DNA of 64,000 nt from Flavobacterium sp. JAS. GTDB lineage: Bacteria > Bacteroidota > Bacteroidia > Flavobacteriales > Flavobacteriaceae. Where the stretch lies: NCBI RefSeq assembly GCF_020991455.1, contig NZ_JAJMOX010000008.1:285538-349537 (forward strand), in the 5' to 3' direction. A model generated the notes under the pieces. The model made no database searches and had not been told where the DNA came from. It was given only the letters and a program-made list of their open reading frames with translations. This document shows positions 7,843 through 15,741 of the stretch, in pieces. Each line of letters opens with the position of its first letter. The first letter of the stretch is position 1. Made by a program: the position numbers and the translations under genes.

Positions 7843-8406
7843 CTATCCTGGAAAATAAAGCGGTTTTAGTTTTCGATATACTAAATAAAGTAAACTTCCG
7901 AAAAGTGCTCCAAAGAAATAACCTGTTAGAATATCTCCCGGATAATGCAATCCTAAGTAAATTCGGCTATAAGCGAAGATTAACGGCCATAAAAACAAGA
8001 ATCCTAAGTACTTGAAATGACGTTTTAAAACTAAGAATAAAAACGTAGCAACTGCCATTGTATTAGCTGCATGCCCTGAGAAAAAACTAAATGATTTTCT
8101 AACCTGAACAACACGAATAAACGAATTGATTTCGGGATTATTACACGGACGCAGACGCTGAAAATTGTATTTAAACAAATTGGTAACCTGATCTGTAAAA
8201 GTCAACAAAACAGCTATAAACAATACAATATACAAAGTTTGTTTTCCTCCTACTTTTTTATAAATAAGATAAAAAAGAAGTAAAAAAAATGGCGTCCAAT
8301 TCAATTGACTGGTAATAATAAGCCAAAGTTTATCGTATGCTTCTGAACCTAATCCGTTAAGATATATAAATAGATTTGTATCTAATTCTTTTATTTTTTC
8401 AAGCAT
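7843..8406 (-). CDS. PAP2-family membrane phosphatase
   Basis: The 187-residue integral membrane protein has the three catalytic motifs of the type 2 phosphatidic acid phosphatase family: K79-x6-R86-P87 (KYNFQRLRP), FSGH at 109-112, and S147-R-x5-H154-x3-D158 (SRIYLGLHYPGD). About five membrane helices surround them. The family dephosphorylates lipid phosphates, including undecaprenyl diphosphate, at the periplasmic face. Its ATG overlaps the tatA stop region, so the two genes form an operon driven from the tatA promoter. Substrate is not resolved. Confidence 0.9.
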   Translation of the reverse strand: MLEKIKELDTNLFIYLNGLGSEAYDKLWLIITSQLNWTPFFLLLFYLIYKKVGGKQTLYIVLFIAVLLTFTDQVTNLFKYNFQRLRPCNNPEINSFIRVVQVRKSFSFFSGHAANTMAVATFLFLVLKRHFKYLGFLFLWPLIFAYSRIYLGLHYPGDILTGYFFGALFGSLLYLVYRKLKPLYFPG

Positions 8407-8753
8407 TATATTTGGCGTTTTACAGGTCCCGAGATTGTATCTATGTCTTCTTTTACTTTATCTATTTCTGTTGCAGTATCTCCTAATAAATTAGTCGAGT
8501 CACCCATTATATTAGCTTTAGCATCGCTAATTTGGGCATTGATATTTCCAGTTATATCAGTAAGGGATTTTGTATCAAGACCATTAGCCTCGGCACCTTT
8601 CTGAATTTCGCTTTTAATATCGTTGGTTGCATTTTTCAATTGAGCCATTGCTTTCCCCATTGTACGGGCAATTTCCGGCACTTTGTCTGAACCAAAAAGC
8701 ATTAGAACTATAAATAGTATGAAAACTAATTCTCCTCCTCCTATACCAAACAT
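8406..8753 (-). CDS. twin-arginine translocase subunit TatA/TatB family
   Basis: The 115-residue protein starts MFGIGGGELVFILFIVLMLF, the single N-terminal membrane helix, then has the FGSDKVPEIARTMGKAM hinge and amphipathic helix typical of TatA/TatB. A charged C-terminal tail of about 60 residues follows. The Tat system exports folded proteins. I chose the ATG at 8753 over an in-frame TTG at 8777 because the TTG lies inside the TATCTTTG promoter element. The gene overlaps the PAP2 phosphatase gene by one base. TatA versus TatB is not decidable by eye. Confidence 0.9.
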   Translation of the reverse strand: MFGIGGGELVFILFIVLMLFGSDKVPEIARTMGKAMAQLKNATNDIKSEIQKGAEANGLDTKSLTDITGNINAQISDAKANIMGDSTNLLGDTATEIDKVKEDIDTISGPVKRQI

Positions 8754-8774
8754 ATCTTTAATTTTTGTGTGCCA

Positions 8775-8782
8775 CAAAGATA
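8775..8782 (-). promoter_or_regulatory. -7 element TATCTTTG of the tatA-PAP2 operon
   Basis: Minus strand TATCTTTG matches TAnnTTTG and sits 21 bases upstream of the tatA ATG. It fixes the start by excluding the upstream TTG. Confidence 0.65.
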
Positions 8783-8821
8783 TTAAATTTTGTAGCTGAC
8801 AGTTTTAAAATTTACTTAAAA

Positions 8822-8847
8822 AAAAAGACTCTGAAAAGAGTCTTTTT
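8822..8847 (-). terminator. terminator after the M1 peptidase gene
   Basis: AAAAAGACTC and GAGTCTTTTT form a perfect 10-bp stem with a 6-base loop. On the minus strand it follows the stop at 8858 by about 10 bases. Confidence 0.85.
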
Positions 8848-8857
8848 CCTTTTATCT

Positions 8858-11110
8858 TTAGTCAAATTTTGACTTTTCTTCTACTTTTGGCCAAGAATTA
8901 TTGGTTACATCAATATCTGCGGTCATTAATTTTGGATCTATCTGAATGCTTTTGATTGCTTTATCAGTTGCATAAACTTTCTTAGCAGTATCATTATTCT
9001 TTCTCCAGATTTGAGCCGGATATTGATAATTTTGTTTTGAACCATCTTCATAAGTGATCTCCACAAGAATTGGCATAATCATTCCGCCTGGTTTATTAAA
9101 TTCTACTTCATAGAAATATTTAGGCGATTTTAAACCTGCTTTTTCTTCTACAGTAAAAGTTTGATCTACATAATCTGATAACAATTTAAAATCAGCTACT
9201 TTCAACGGTTTTTTAGTTGAAGCATTAACCTCGGCATTATCGTTGGAAACTAAGTATACAAATGGGCCTTTATCAAATCCGAAACGTCCTTTTCTAACTT
9301 TTACATCTTTGATATCTGTAGTTGGAGTATCAGAAACATAGTATTGTTTTACCTCTTTGATTCCGATATCTACGAAATCTGTTGAGTAAAACCATCCTCT
9401 AAAAAACCAATCTAAATCTACAGCAGAAGCATCTTCCATAGTTCTAAAGAAATCCTCAGGGGTTGGGTGCTTGAACTTCCATCTGTTTGCGTATGTTTTA
9501 AAAGCATAATCAAACAATTCTCGTCCCATAACAACTTCTCTTAAAAGATTAAGTCCTGTTGCCGGTTTTCCGTAAGCGTTATTTCCAAATTGAGCAATAG
9601 TTTCAGAGTTTGACATAATTGGCTCTAAAAACTTCTGATCTCCGCTCATGTAAGGAACAATGTTTTTTGCAGGACCACGTCTTGATGGGAAATTTGGATC
9701 TAATTCCTGTTCTGCCATATATTGCATAAATGAGTTCAAACCTTCATCCATCCAAGTCCATTGACGCTCATCAGAGTTTACAATCATTGGGAAAAAGTTG
9801 TGTCCCACTTCGTGAATTACAACGCCAATCATTCCGTTTTTAACCTCTTTACTAGTCACTCCATTTTCGTCAGGACGACCATAATTCCAACAAATCATTG
9901 GATATTCCATCCCTTGATCTTCTGCAGAAACTGATACTGCTTTTGGATAAGGATAATCAAATGTGTGAGATGAATAACTTTTTAAAGTATGCGCTATAGT
10001 CATTGTCGAAGTTTCTCCCCAAAGCGGATTTGCCTCTTTTGGATAAACTGATTCTGCCATTACAATTTTATTACCCAATTTTACGGCCATTGCATCATAA
10101 ATGAATTTTCTTGACGAAGCAATTCCGAAATCACGAACATTTTTAGCACTAAATTTCCAAGTTTTTTTCTTTTCAGAGAAACCTTTTTCAGTTACTTCAG
10201 CTTCAGCTTGTGTAACAATTACAACTGGTTTGTCAAATGATTTTTGAGCTTGTTCATAACGTTTTACTTGTTCTGGCGTAAAAACTTCTGCTCTGTTTGT
10301 CAATTCTCCTGTTGCATCGATTACATGATCTGCAGGAACGGTAATATTTACATCAAAATTCCCAAAAGGTAAAGCAAACTCTCCGCTTCCCCAGAACTGC
10401 ATATTTTGCCATCCTTCAACATCGTTGTAAACCGCCATTCTTGGGTAGAACTGAGCAATTACATATATTTTGTTTCCGTCTTTTTCAAATAATTCATAAC
10501 CTGAACGTCCATTTCCAGTTTCCTTTCTATAGTTATTGATATTATACCACCATTTTACGGAAAACGAGATTTTTTCTCCCGGTTTTAAAGGAGTTACCAG
10601 ATTAATACGCATCATAGTTTCATTGATCGTATAAGACATCGCATTTCCTTTTGCATCTTTTACATATTCAATATTAAACCCACGCTCTAAATCTTTTTTC
10701 AAATATTTATTCGAAAAACCATCTAACGGTAAAACCTGGCTGATTTTTTCGCTTTCGGCTAAAGTAGATTGCGTATTTGCTTTTGCCTGATTTTGATCTA
10801 ATTGAATCCATAAATACTCTAAACTATCCGGAGAATTGTTCGAATAAGTAATCGTTTCTGAACCACTTAATTTTGAATTTTTATCATCTAATTCAACATC
10901 AATCTTATAATCTGCCTGTTGTTGATAATATGCTGGTCCTGGTGCACCGGCTGCTGTACGAAACATATTAGGCGTTGCCAACAAATCATACATTTGACTG
11001 AATTTGTTAGTATCGTATTTACCTTGTTGTTTGGGTGCAACGGTGGTGGTCGTTTTTTCCTGAGCGATAAGTATTGCAGGAAAAAGCAATAATAATGAAA
11101 GTTTTTTCAT
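8858..11110 (-). CDS. secreted M1-family (gluzincin) metallopeptidase
   Basis: The 750-residue protein has a signal peptide (residues 1-16, ending ILIAQ) and an M1 aminopeptidase-like core. Zinc ligands are His433 and His437 of HEVGH and Glu456 (WMDEGLNSF), with the canonical 18-residue gap. GMEYP at 400-404 replaces the GAMEN exopeptidase motif, consistent with the Bacteroidota M1 branch. The N-terminal beta domain covers about 65-300 and the C-terminal region is helical then beta. It probably trims peptides in the periplasm or at the surface. Monocistronic with a terminator. Confidence 0.92.
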   Translation of the reverse strand: MKKLSLLLLFPAILIAQEKTTTTVAPKQQGKYDTNKFSQMYDLLATPNMFRTAAGAPGPAYYQQQADYKIDVELDDKNSKLSGSETITYSNNSPDSLEYLWIQLDQNQAKANTQSTLAESEKISQVLPLDGFSNKYLKKDLERGFNIEYVKDAKGNAMSYTINETMMRINLVTPLKPGEKISFSVKWWYNINNYRKETGNGRSGYELFEKDGNKIYVIAQFYPRMAVYNDVEGWQNMQFWGSGEFALPFGNFDVNITVPADHVIDATGELTNRAEVFTPEQVKRYEQAQKSFDKPVVIVTQAEAEVTEKGFSEKKKTWKFSAKNVRDFGIASSRKFIYDAMAVKLGNKIVMAESVYPKEANPLWGETSTMTIAHTLKSYSSHTFDYPYPKAVSVSAEDQGMEYPMICWNYGRPDENGVTSKEVKNGMIGVVIHEVGHNFFPMIVNSDERQWTWMDEGLNSFMQYMAEQELDPNFPSRRGPAKNIVPYMSGDQKFLEPIMSNSETIAQFGNNAYGKPATGLNLLREVVMGRELFDYAFKTYANRWKFKHPTPEDFFRTMEDASAVDLDWFFRGWFYSTDFVDIGIKEVKQYYVSDTPTTDIKDVKVRKGRFGFDKGPFVYLVSNDNAEVNASTKKPLKVADFKLLSDYVDQTFTVEEKAGLKSPKYFYEVEFNKPGGMIMPILVEITYEDGSKQNYQYPAQIWRKNNDTAKKVYATDKAIKSIQIDPKLMTADIDVTNNSWPKVEEKSKFD

Positions 11111-11176
11111 AAATTTTTACTGGTAATTTTGTCAGGGTGTGAAAATAACAATTAAAATAATAATTTTATATATTAT

Positions 11177-11689
11177 TTAATACTTTAACAATTCTTTCCT
11201 TGAAGATTCTGTAAAGAGAACACTTCTTTTAGTACCAAATGCCGTAACATGTGTAATATTCTGTTGTTCAGCATTCCAATCTACTAAAATAGTATTTGAA
11301 ATCTCAATTGTCTTAAATTTCTCAATATCCTTTATTCTGGAATAACAAACCAAAACATCATCAGACTCTACTTCTTTAGATAAAAAAGTGATCGTTTTTG
11401 ATTGTCCGTTTATTTTTATCGTGAAATTTTCAGAAAGGTATTTCTTTAACAAATCAACATCGGCCTGAGTTTCTTTCTCAGTACCGATGTATGTTTTTTT
11501 ATGGTATTTTTTTTCGATTCCGTTATTCAAATCATCCACAAAGATTCGCGAAGTAATTTGAATCATTTTTTTTTCGGCCGCATAATTGACCTGAAAAACA
11601 CCCATATAAAATTTATGGAATGCAAAAGCAGAAAGCGATAAAAACAATACTCCTAAAAGAGGATAAATAAATCTATTTTTCGGCAACAT
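11177..11689 (-). CDS. DUF6702-family protein
   Basis: The 170-residue protein has an N-terminal membrane or signal helix (residues about 9-26, YPLLGVLFLSLSAFAF) followed by HKFYMG, typical of the DUF6702 family of Bacteroidota, in which the protein often lies next to M1 peptidase genes. ITSRIFVDDLNNGI and the later YSRIKDIEKFKTIEISN segment also fit. It is the last gene of a four-gene overlapping operon: its start overlaps the gene before it by 17 bases. An M1 peptidase gene follows 67 bp downstream. Function unknown. Confidence 0.82.
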   Translation of the reverse strand: MLPKNRFIYPLLGVLFLSLSAFAFHKFYMGVFQVNYAAEKKMIQITSRIFVDDLNNGIEKKYHKKTYIGTEKETQADVDLLKKYLSENFTIKINGQSKTITFLSKEVESDDVLVCYSRIKDIEKFKTIEISNTILVDWNAEQQNITHVTAFGTKRSVLFTESSRKELLKY

Positions 11690-12431
11690 TTGCTTTTTGA
11701 AATTCTTTATTTTTATTAACCATAAAATCCATTAATTCAAACTTCTCTTCTGGTTTTAAGTGTCTTTTAGATTCCGGATCATTAGAACAATACATTAAAA
11801 ACAAATCAATTTCATCGTTTTTCAATCCTAATGTTTTAGTAAAAAAGTCCGGCGAAAAATTAGCTCTGGAATATTGAATAAAAGCCATATCGTCAATAAC
11901 TTCTGGTTTTACCTCATCTTTATTTTTAGTCAGAATCTTTTTTACATCTTTAAAAATTCGAACAAAATCTGTTCCGTATTTAATGGTTTGATCAGAGTAC
12001 ATTGCGATATTTTTTGCTGTAGATTGTTTGTCATCTTCAAACTGCATATCAACATATTTCTGAGTATCTTTATCTAGTGATTTTACTTTTAAATCTTTGC
12101 GAACAACAACTTCTTTCAATTGATTATTAGCCAAATCCAATTGAACCACAAAAAGCACATTTGAACAATCTTTTTCTGTCAGAACAACTTTTTTCGCCTG
12201 AAATGCCAGACCTGTAAACAATAAAGTATCCTTTGGTTTTGCCATAATATCAAACAACCCGCCTGAACCAATAAAAGTTCTAACGTTTGCATTAATGTTC
12301 ATCACATAACCGCTTTCTATAGCCAATTTACTATTGACAACTTGCCCATGTAATGGCTTCCTTGAATTATTTTGTCCCAGCGCAATCTGGCAAAATAAGC
12401 ACACAACGAGTATTCCTAGTCTATTTTTCAT
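11673..12431 (-). CDS. carboxypeptidase-regulatory-like domain protein, paralogue 3
   Basis: The 252-residue protein has a signal peptide (to about residue 19, IALGQ) and an N-terminal beta-sandwich of the CarboxypepD_reg-like type (residues about 28-110: GQVVNSKLAIESGYVMNI, then KPKDTLLFTGLAFQAKKVVL and LKEVVV). This module commonly precedes TonB-receptor barrels, but no barrel or plug is present here. The C-terminal 140 residues are helical and charged and unrecognised. It is the most divergent of three tandem paralogues and overlaps its neighbours by 11 and 17 bases. Confidence 0.85.
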   Translation of the reverse strand: MKNRLGILVVCLFCQIALGQNNSRKPLHGQVVNSKLAIESGYVMNINANVRTFIGSGGLFDIMAKPKDTLLFTGLAFQAKKVVLTEKDCSNVLFVVQLDLANNQLKEVVVRKDLKVKSLDKDTQKYVDMQFEDDKQSTAKNIAMYSDQTIKYGTDFVRIFKDVKKILTKNKDEVKPEVIDDMAFIQYSRANFSPDFFTKTLGLKNDEIDLFLMYCSNDPESKRHLKPEEKFELMDFMVNKNKEFQKANVAEK

Positions 12432-13146
12432 TTTCGAGAATTATTAAATATCTTCTTGCTAAATCTGTTATTAAAAACATACTCATTGTTTTGTTTTTAG
12501 TATTCAAAGATACGGCAAATTCAGCATCATCTACACAATATAATTGAAATCCTTTGATATCATCTACCGGAATTTTCAATCGATCTGTATAATAATTCTC
12601 TTCAAAAAGGTACTCCATTTTTCTAAATAGCATTTCCTTTTTCTCCACATTTACCTCTTTTTTAAGCATTGTGGTTCTTCCTGAAATCATGTTCAGCAAC
12701 TTATCGACAGAAGTCGAAGTTGCTGTGTAAACTTTTCGTTCTGCTGGCGTATATTTTTTTTGTCCGTATGGAATTATGCCTAAATTTTCGGCTGTGATAT
12801 TGGCATTTTCATTTACAACAACTTCTTTTAATTCAATTTCTTTTGCTGTCATTCTTATCAAAATCGAAGTCGCTGCCAAATCTTCTGCAGTAATTCTATG
12901 TTTGAGAGGTTCTAAATTAACGGATGAAAAAACTAAAACATCACCTTCTTTTCCAAGAATCGAAAACATTCCGTTTGAATCTGACATAGCAGAAACCTGT
13001 GAAGTATTATTAATAATATTTACACCGTCAACCGAAGTAGTTTTCTCTACAATCTGACCCATGATTTCTTTCGAAGCTGTGTTTTGTCCGAAACTAATCT
13101 GAACCACTATTAGAAGAAAAACTAGTATACTGTTATTTATTTTCAC
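12421..13146 (-). CDS. carboxypeptidase-regulatory-like domain protein, paralogue 2
   Basis: The 241-residue protein has a signal peptide (to about residue 20, ISFGQ), an N-terminal regulatory-like beta-sandwich (GDVLVFSSVNLEPLKHRI, then LKEVVVNE), and a C-terminal part that shares GIIPYGQKKYTPAERKVYTA and SGRTTMLKKEV with the next gene upstream in the operon. These shared blocks show recent duplication. The protein should be periplasmic. The last residues LITDLARRYLIILENEK match the paralogue's end. Function unknown; a shared binding role in the envelope is inference. Confidence 0.85.
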   Translation of the reverse strand: MKINNSILVFLLIVVQISFGQNTASKEIMGQIVEKTTSVDGVNIINNTSQVSAMSDSNGMFSILGKEGDVLVFSSVNLEPLKHRITAEDLAATSILIRMTAKEIELKEVVVNENANITAENLGIIPYGQKKYTPAERKVYTATSTSVDKLLNMISGRTTMLKKEVNVEKKEMLFRKMEYLFEENYYTDRLKIPVDDIKGFQLYCVDDAEFAVSLNTKNKTMSMFLITDLARRYLIILENEK

Positions 13147-13900
13147 TCGCTATTATTTCTTTGTATTTTACAGCTAATTCTGCTAATAAAAACTCTGTCG
13201 AAGTTTTATTTTTTGAATTTAAGATTGCCGTAAATTTATCATTATCGACTGCATAATATTCAAATCCTTTTACGTACTCAAGCGGAATTTGCAGTCTATT
13301 TACAAAATGATCCATACTAAACATACGCTCTAAAAGTTTCATAAAAACCTCCTTTTTCTCCACTATAACCTCTTTTTTTAGCATTGCAGTACGACCTGAT
13401 AAAAAATTAAACATAGGATCTGCAGAAATAGAACCTCCAGCCATTGTTCCGGCATTAGCCTCAGGATTCAAAGCGGTAGCCGTATGCAATTTCCTTTCAG
13501 CCTCTGTATATCTTTTTTGTCCCTGAGGAATAATCCCCAAAGATGTCGCATTAATTCCGTTATAATTTCGAACCACAACTTCCTGCAATTGATGCATTAC
13601 CATATTCAGTTTTACAGTAAAATGAAGATCTGAAAAATTTTCAGCAGTAATCAACACTCTGTTTTCTTTGAACTGAATAGACGAAAAGACCAATGTATCA
13701 CCTTCTTTGGCTGCAATAGAAAAAGCGCCCGTCTCATCTGTAGTTGTCATAACTTCAGTTTGAGCATTAATAACATAAACACCTTCTAAATCAGATGTGT
13801 TTGCCGTTATTTTTCCGTTAATAACACTACGATCCTGGCTCTGGGACCAACTAGTCTGCCCCAAAACAATCATCAAAATACATGCAACCTTATTGATCAA
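13133..13900 (-). CDS. carboxypeptidase-regulatory-like domain protein, paralogue 1 (TTG start)
   Basis: The 255-residue protein is the first gene of the operon. It has a signal peptide, the regulatory-like beta-sandwich (GDTLVFSSIQFKENRVLI, LQEVVVRN) and the conserved C-terminal blocks GIIPQGQKRYTEAERKLHTA and SGRTAMLKKEV found in paralogue 2. No ATG exists at the expected place: upstream codons back to a stop are TTT TTC AGC ATT TTG, so TTG at 13900 (or ATT just before) is the likely start. The alternative ATG ten codons in would cut the signal peptide. It overlaps paralogue 2 by 14 bases. Confidence 0.8.
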   Translation of the reverse strand: MINKVACILMIVLGQTSWSQSQDRSVINGKITANTSDLEGVYVINAQTEVMTTTDETGAFSIAAKEGDTLVFSSIQFKENRVLITAENFSDLHFTVKLNMVMHQLQEVVVRNYNGINATSLGIIPQGQKRYTEAERKLHTATALNPEANAGTMAGGSISADPMFNFLSGRTAMLKKEVIVEKKEVFMKLLERMFSMDHFVNRLQIPLEYVKGFEYYAVDNDKFTAILNSKNKTSTEFLLAELAVKYKEIIASENK

Positions 13901-14063
13901 AATGCTGAAAAATTAGAATTATTCTTAAAGGTGTAAAAATATCTTAATGTATTCCAAATTTAGTATTAAGGAGTTGGTAAAAATATGTTAATTAAACCCC
14001 ATTTATCTCCTGCGAAAAAAGAGTTTTAATATCTTTAACAGAAACAATCTGAGTTAAAATTTT

Positions 14064-14771
14064 ATGAAAAGCATCATCATTGCCAGCACCTCTACTCTAC
14101 ACGGAGGCAGCTATTTAGAGTACATACTACCTACATTAGAGTCACATTTTAAAAATTGTAAAAATATCTTATTCATTCCTTTTGCGCGTCCCGGCGGAAT
14201 TTCGCATGACGAGTACACTGAAAAAGTAGCTCAGGCTTTTGCTTCTATTAACATTTCTATAAAAGGGATTCATGAATTTGCAGATGCCGAAAATGCCATA
14301 AAAAGTGCGGAAGGAATCTTTACCGGAGGAGGAAACACTTTTTTACTCGTTACTCAATTGTACAAAAACAATATCATGCAGGTTCTTGCAGAAACAGTAA
14401 AAAGCGGAACTCCGTATTTAGGAACCAGTGCAGGAAGCAATATCTGCGGTTTATCAATGCAAACCACAAATGATATGCCTATAATCTATCCCCCAAGTTT
14501 TCAGACTTTAGGATTAATTCCTTTCAATTTAAATCCGCATTATTTAGATCCCGATGATCAGTCACAACACATGGGCGAAACACGCGAAACAAGAATTAAA
14601 GAATTTCATGCCTTTAATTCGATCCCTGTTTTAGGATTAAGAGAAGGAAGCTGGCTTGAAGTTAAAGGAGACCAAATAACTTTGAAAGGAAACTTAAAAG
14701 CACGTTTATTCAAACAAAATAGCGACCCTGAGGAATTAGAAACCGAAAGCGATTTGAGTAACTTAAAATAA
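14064..14771 (+). CDS. pepE: dipeptidase E (peptidase family S51)
   Basis: The 235-residue cytoplasmic peptidase belongs to family S51 and hydrolyses dipeptides with an N-terminal aspartate. GGGNTFLL at about 88-95 and the nucleophile elbow GTSAGSN (Ser122) are diagnostic, and NPHYLDP supplies the probable catalytic His158. Length agrees with the family (about 230 residues). It is transcribed alone, divergently from the carboxypeptidase-regulatory-like operon, and is followed by a long palindromic intergenic repeat. Confidence 0.92.
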   Translation: MKSIIIASTSTLHGGSYLEYILPTLESHFKNCKNILFIPFARPGGISHDEYTEKVAQAFASINISIKGIHEFADAENAIKSAEGIFTGGGNTFLLVTQLYKNNIMQVLAETVKSGTPYLGTSAGSNICGLSMQTTNDMPIIYPPSFQTLGLIPFNLNPHYLDPDDQSQHMGETRETRIKEFHAFNSIPVLGLREGSWLEVKGDQITLKGNLKARLFKQNSDPEELETESDLSNLK

Positions 14772-14772
14772 A

Positions 14773-14868
14773 ATTCCAAATATTTTTAAATTCCAAATTT
14801 CAAGTTTAAAACGATTAATGCAAAAGAATTGGAATTTGGAATTTAAAAATATTAGAATTTACAAACCT
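14773..14868. repeat. palindromic AATTCCAAAT intergenic repeat
   Basis: The arms AATTCCAAATATTTTTAAAT and the inverted ATTTAAAAATATTAGAATT (with one or two mismatches) flank a short centre. Related AATTCCAAATTCCAA strings occur at 2040-2060 and 63350-63380. It lies downstream of pepE and carries no gene. Confidence 0.6.
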
Positions 14869-14879
14869 ACTCTAAAGCA

Positions 14880-14910
14880 AAAATCCCCAAACAAATTGTT
14901 TGAGGATTTT
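14880..14910 (-). terminator. terminator of the downstream tRNA-Gly
   Basis: AAAATCCCCAAACAA and TTGTTTGAGGATTTT form a stem just 3' (minus strand) of the tRNA at 14915-14987, ending in a T run on that strand. Confidence 0.7.
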
Positions 14911-14914
14911 GAAG

Positions 14915-14987
<73 letters not shown>

Positions 14988-14999
14988 ATTAATAGGGTG

Positions 15000-15007
15000 C
15001 AAATATA
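15000..15007 (-). promoter_or_regulatory. -7 element TATATTTG of tRNA-Gly copy 2
   Basis: Minus strand TATATTTG lies 12 bases upstream of the mature tRNA 5' end, so this copy appears to have its own promoter. Confidence 0.55.
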
Positions 15008-15060
15008 ATAATTAAATCTTTTAAAAAAAATAAAAATCAAAAATTATTTTATTTTGATAA

Positions 15061-15090
15061 AAAAACCGAAACATTTAAATTCCGGTTTTT
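15061..15090 (-). terminator. terminator between the tandem tRNA-Gly genes
   Basis: AAAAACCG (15061-15068) and CGGTTTTT (15083-15090) form a stem immediately 3' of tRNA copy 1 on the minus strand. Confidence 0.65.
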
Positions 15091-15093
15091 TAG

Positions 15094-15166
<73 letters not shown>

Positions 15167-15178
15167 ATTACTGTGGTG

Positions 15179-15186
15179 CAAATATA
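15179..15186 (-). promoter_or_regulatory. -7 element TATATTTG of tRNA-Gly copy 1
   Basis: Minus strand TATATTTG lies 12 bases before the tRNA, the same spacing as in copy 2. A TTG about 21 bases further upstream fits the -33 element. Confidence 0.65.
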
Positions 15187-15302
15187 AAAAATAAATCAAG
15201 CTAAAAACAAGCTTTTTCGCAAAAAAAATCAATAAAAAACAACAATTATTTATAACTAATTTAAAACTAAAAAGTTATATATTTATTTATTTTACACAAA
15301 TC

Positions 15303-15740
15303 ATGAATATTATTAAAGAAATACCCTCAAAAGAAACTTATATCGTTCGTCAACCTGTTCTAAGAAAAGGAAAACCTATCGAAAGTTGCGTCTTTGAAGG
15401 TGATGATCTCGAAACGACACATCACTTTGGTTTATTTGAAAATAAAAATTTAACAGGAATTATTTCACTATTCAATAAAATCAACCCTATCTTTACCGAA
15501 AAAAATCAAGCTCAGATTCGAGGAATGGCCGTTTTAGAAAACCATCAGAAAAAAGGAATTGGAGAAGCTTTAGTAAAACATTGCGAAAAATATTGCAATG
15601 ATAGCAATGTCGATTTAATCTGGTTCAATGCAAGAACGGCTGCTGTTGGTTTTTATAAAAAAATGAACTACGAAACTCTGGGAGAAGCATTTGACATTAA
15701 AGATGTTGGTGAACATTATTTAATGTTTAAAAAATTATGA
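15303..15740 (+). CDS. GNAT-family N-acetyltransferase
   Basis: The 145-residue protein has the GNAT fold. Motif A, which binds acetyl-CoA pyrophosphate, is seen as IRGMAVLENHQKKGIGEALV (residues about 72-91, with the Q/RxxGxG/A pattern QKKGIG). Motif B follows with NARTAAVGFYKKMNYE. Such small enzymes acetylate amines of small molecules or protein N-termini; the substrate is unknown. Its stop is followed one base later by the start codon of the L,D-transpeptidase lipoprotein gene, so the two genes are likely co-transcribed. Confidence 0.88.
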   Translation: MNIIKEIPSKETYIVRQPVLRKGKPIESCVFEGDDLETTHHFGLFENKNLTGIISLFNKINPIFTEKNQAQIRGMAVLENHQKKGIGEALVKHCEKYCNDSNVDLIWFNARTAAVGFYKKMNYETLGEAFDIKDVGEHYLMFKKL

Positions 15741-15741
15741 C

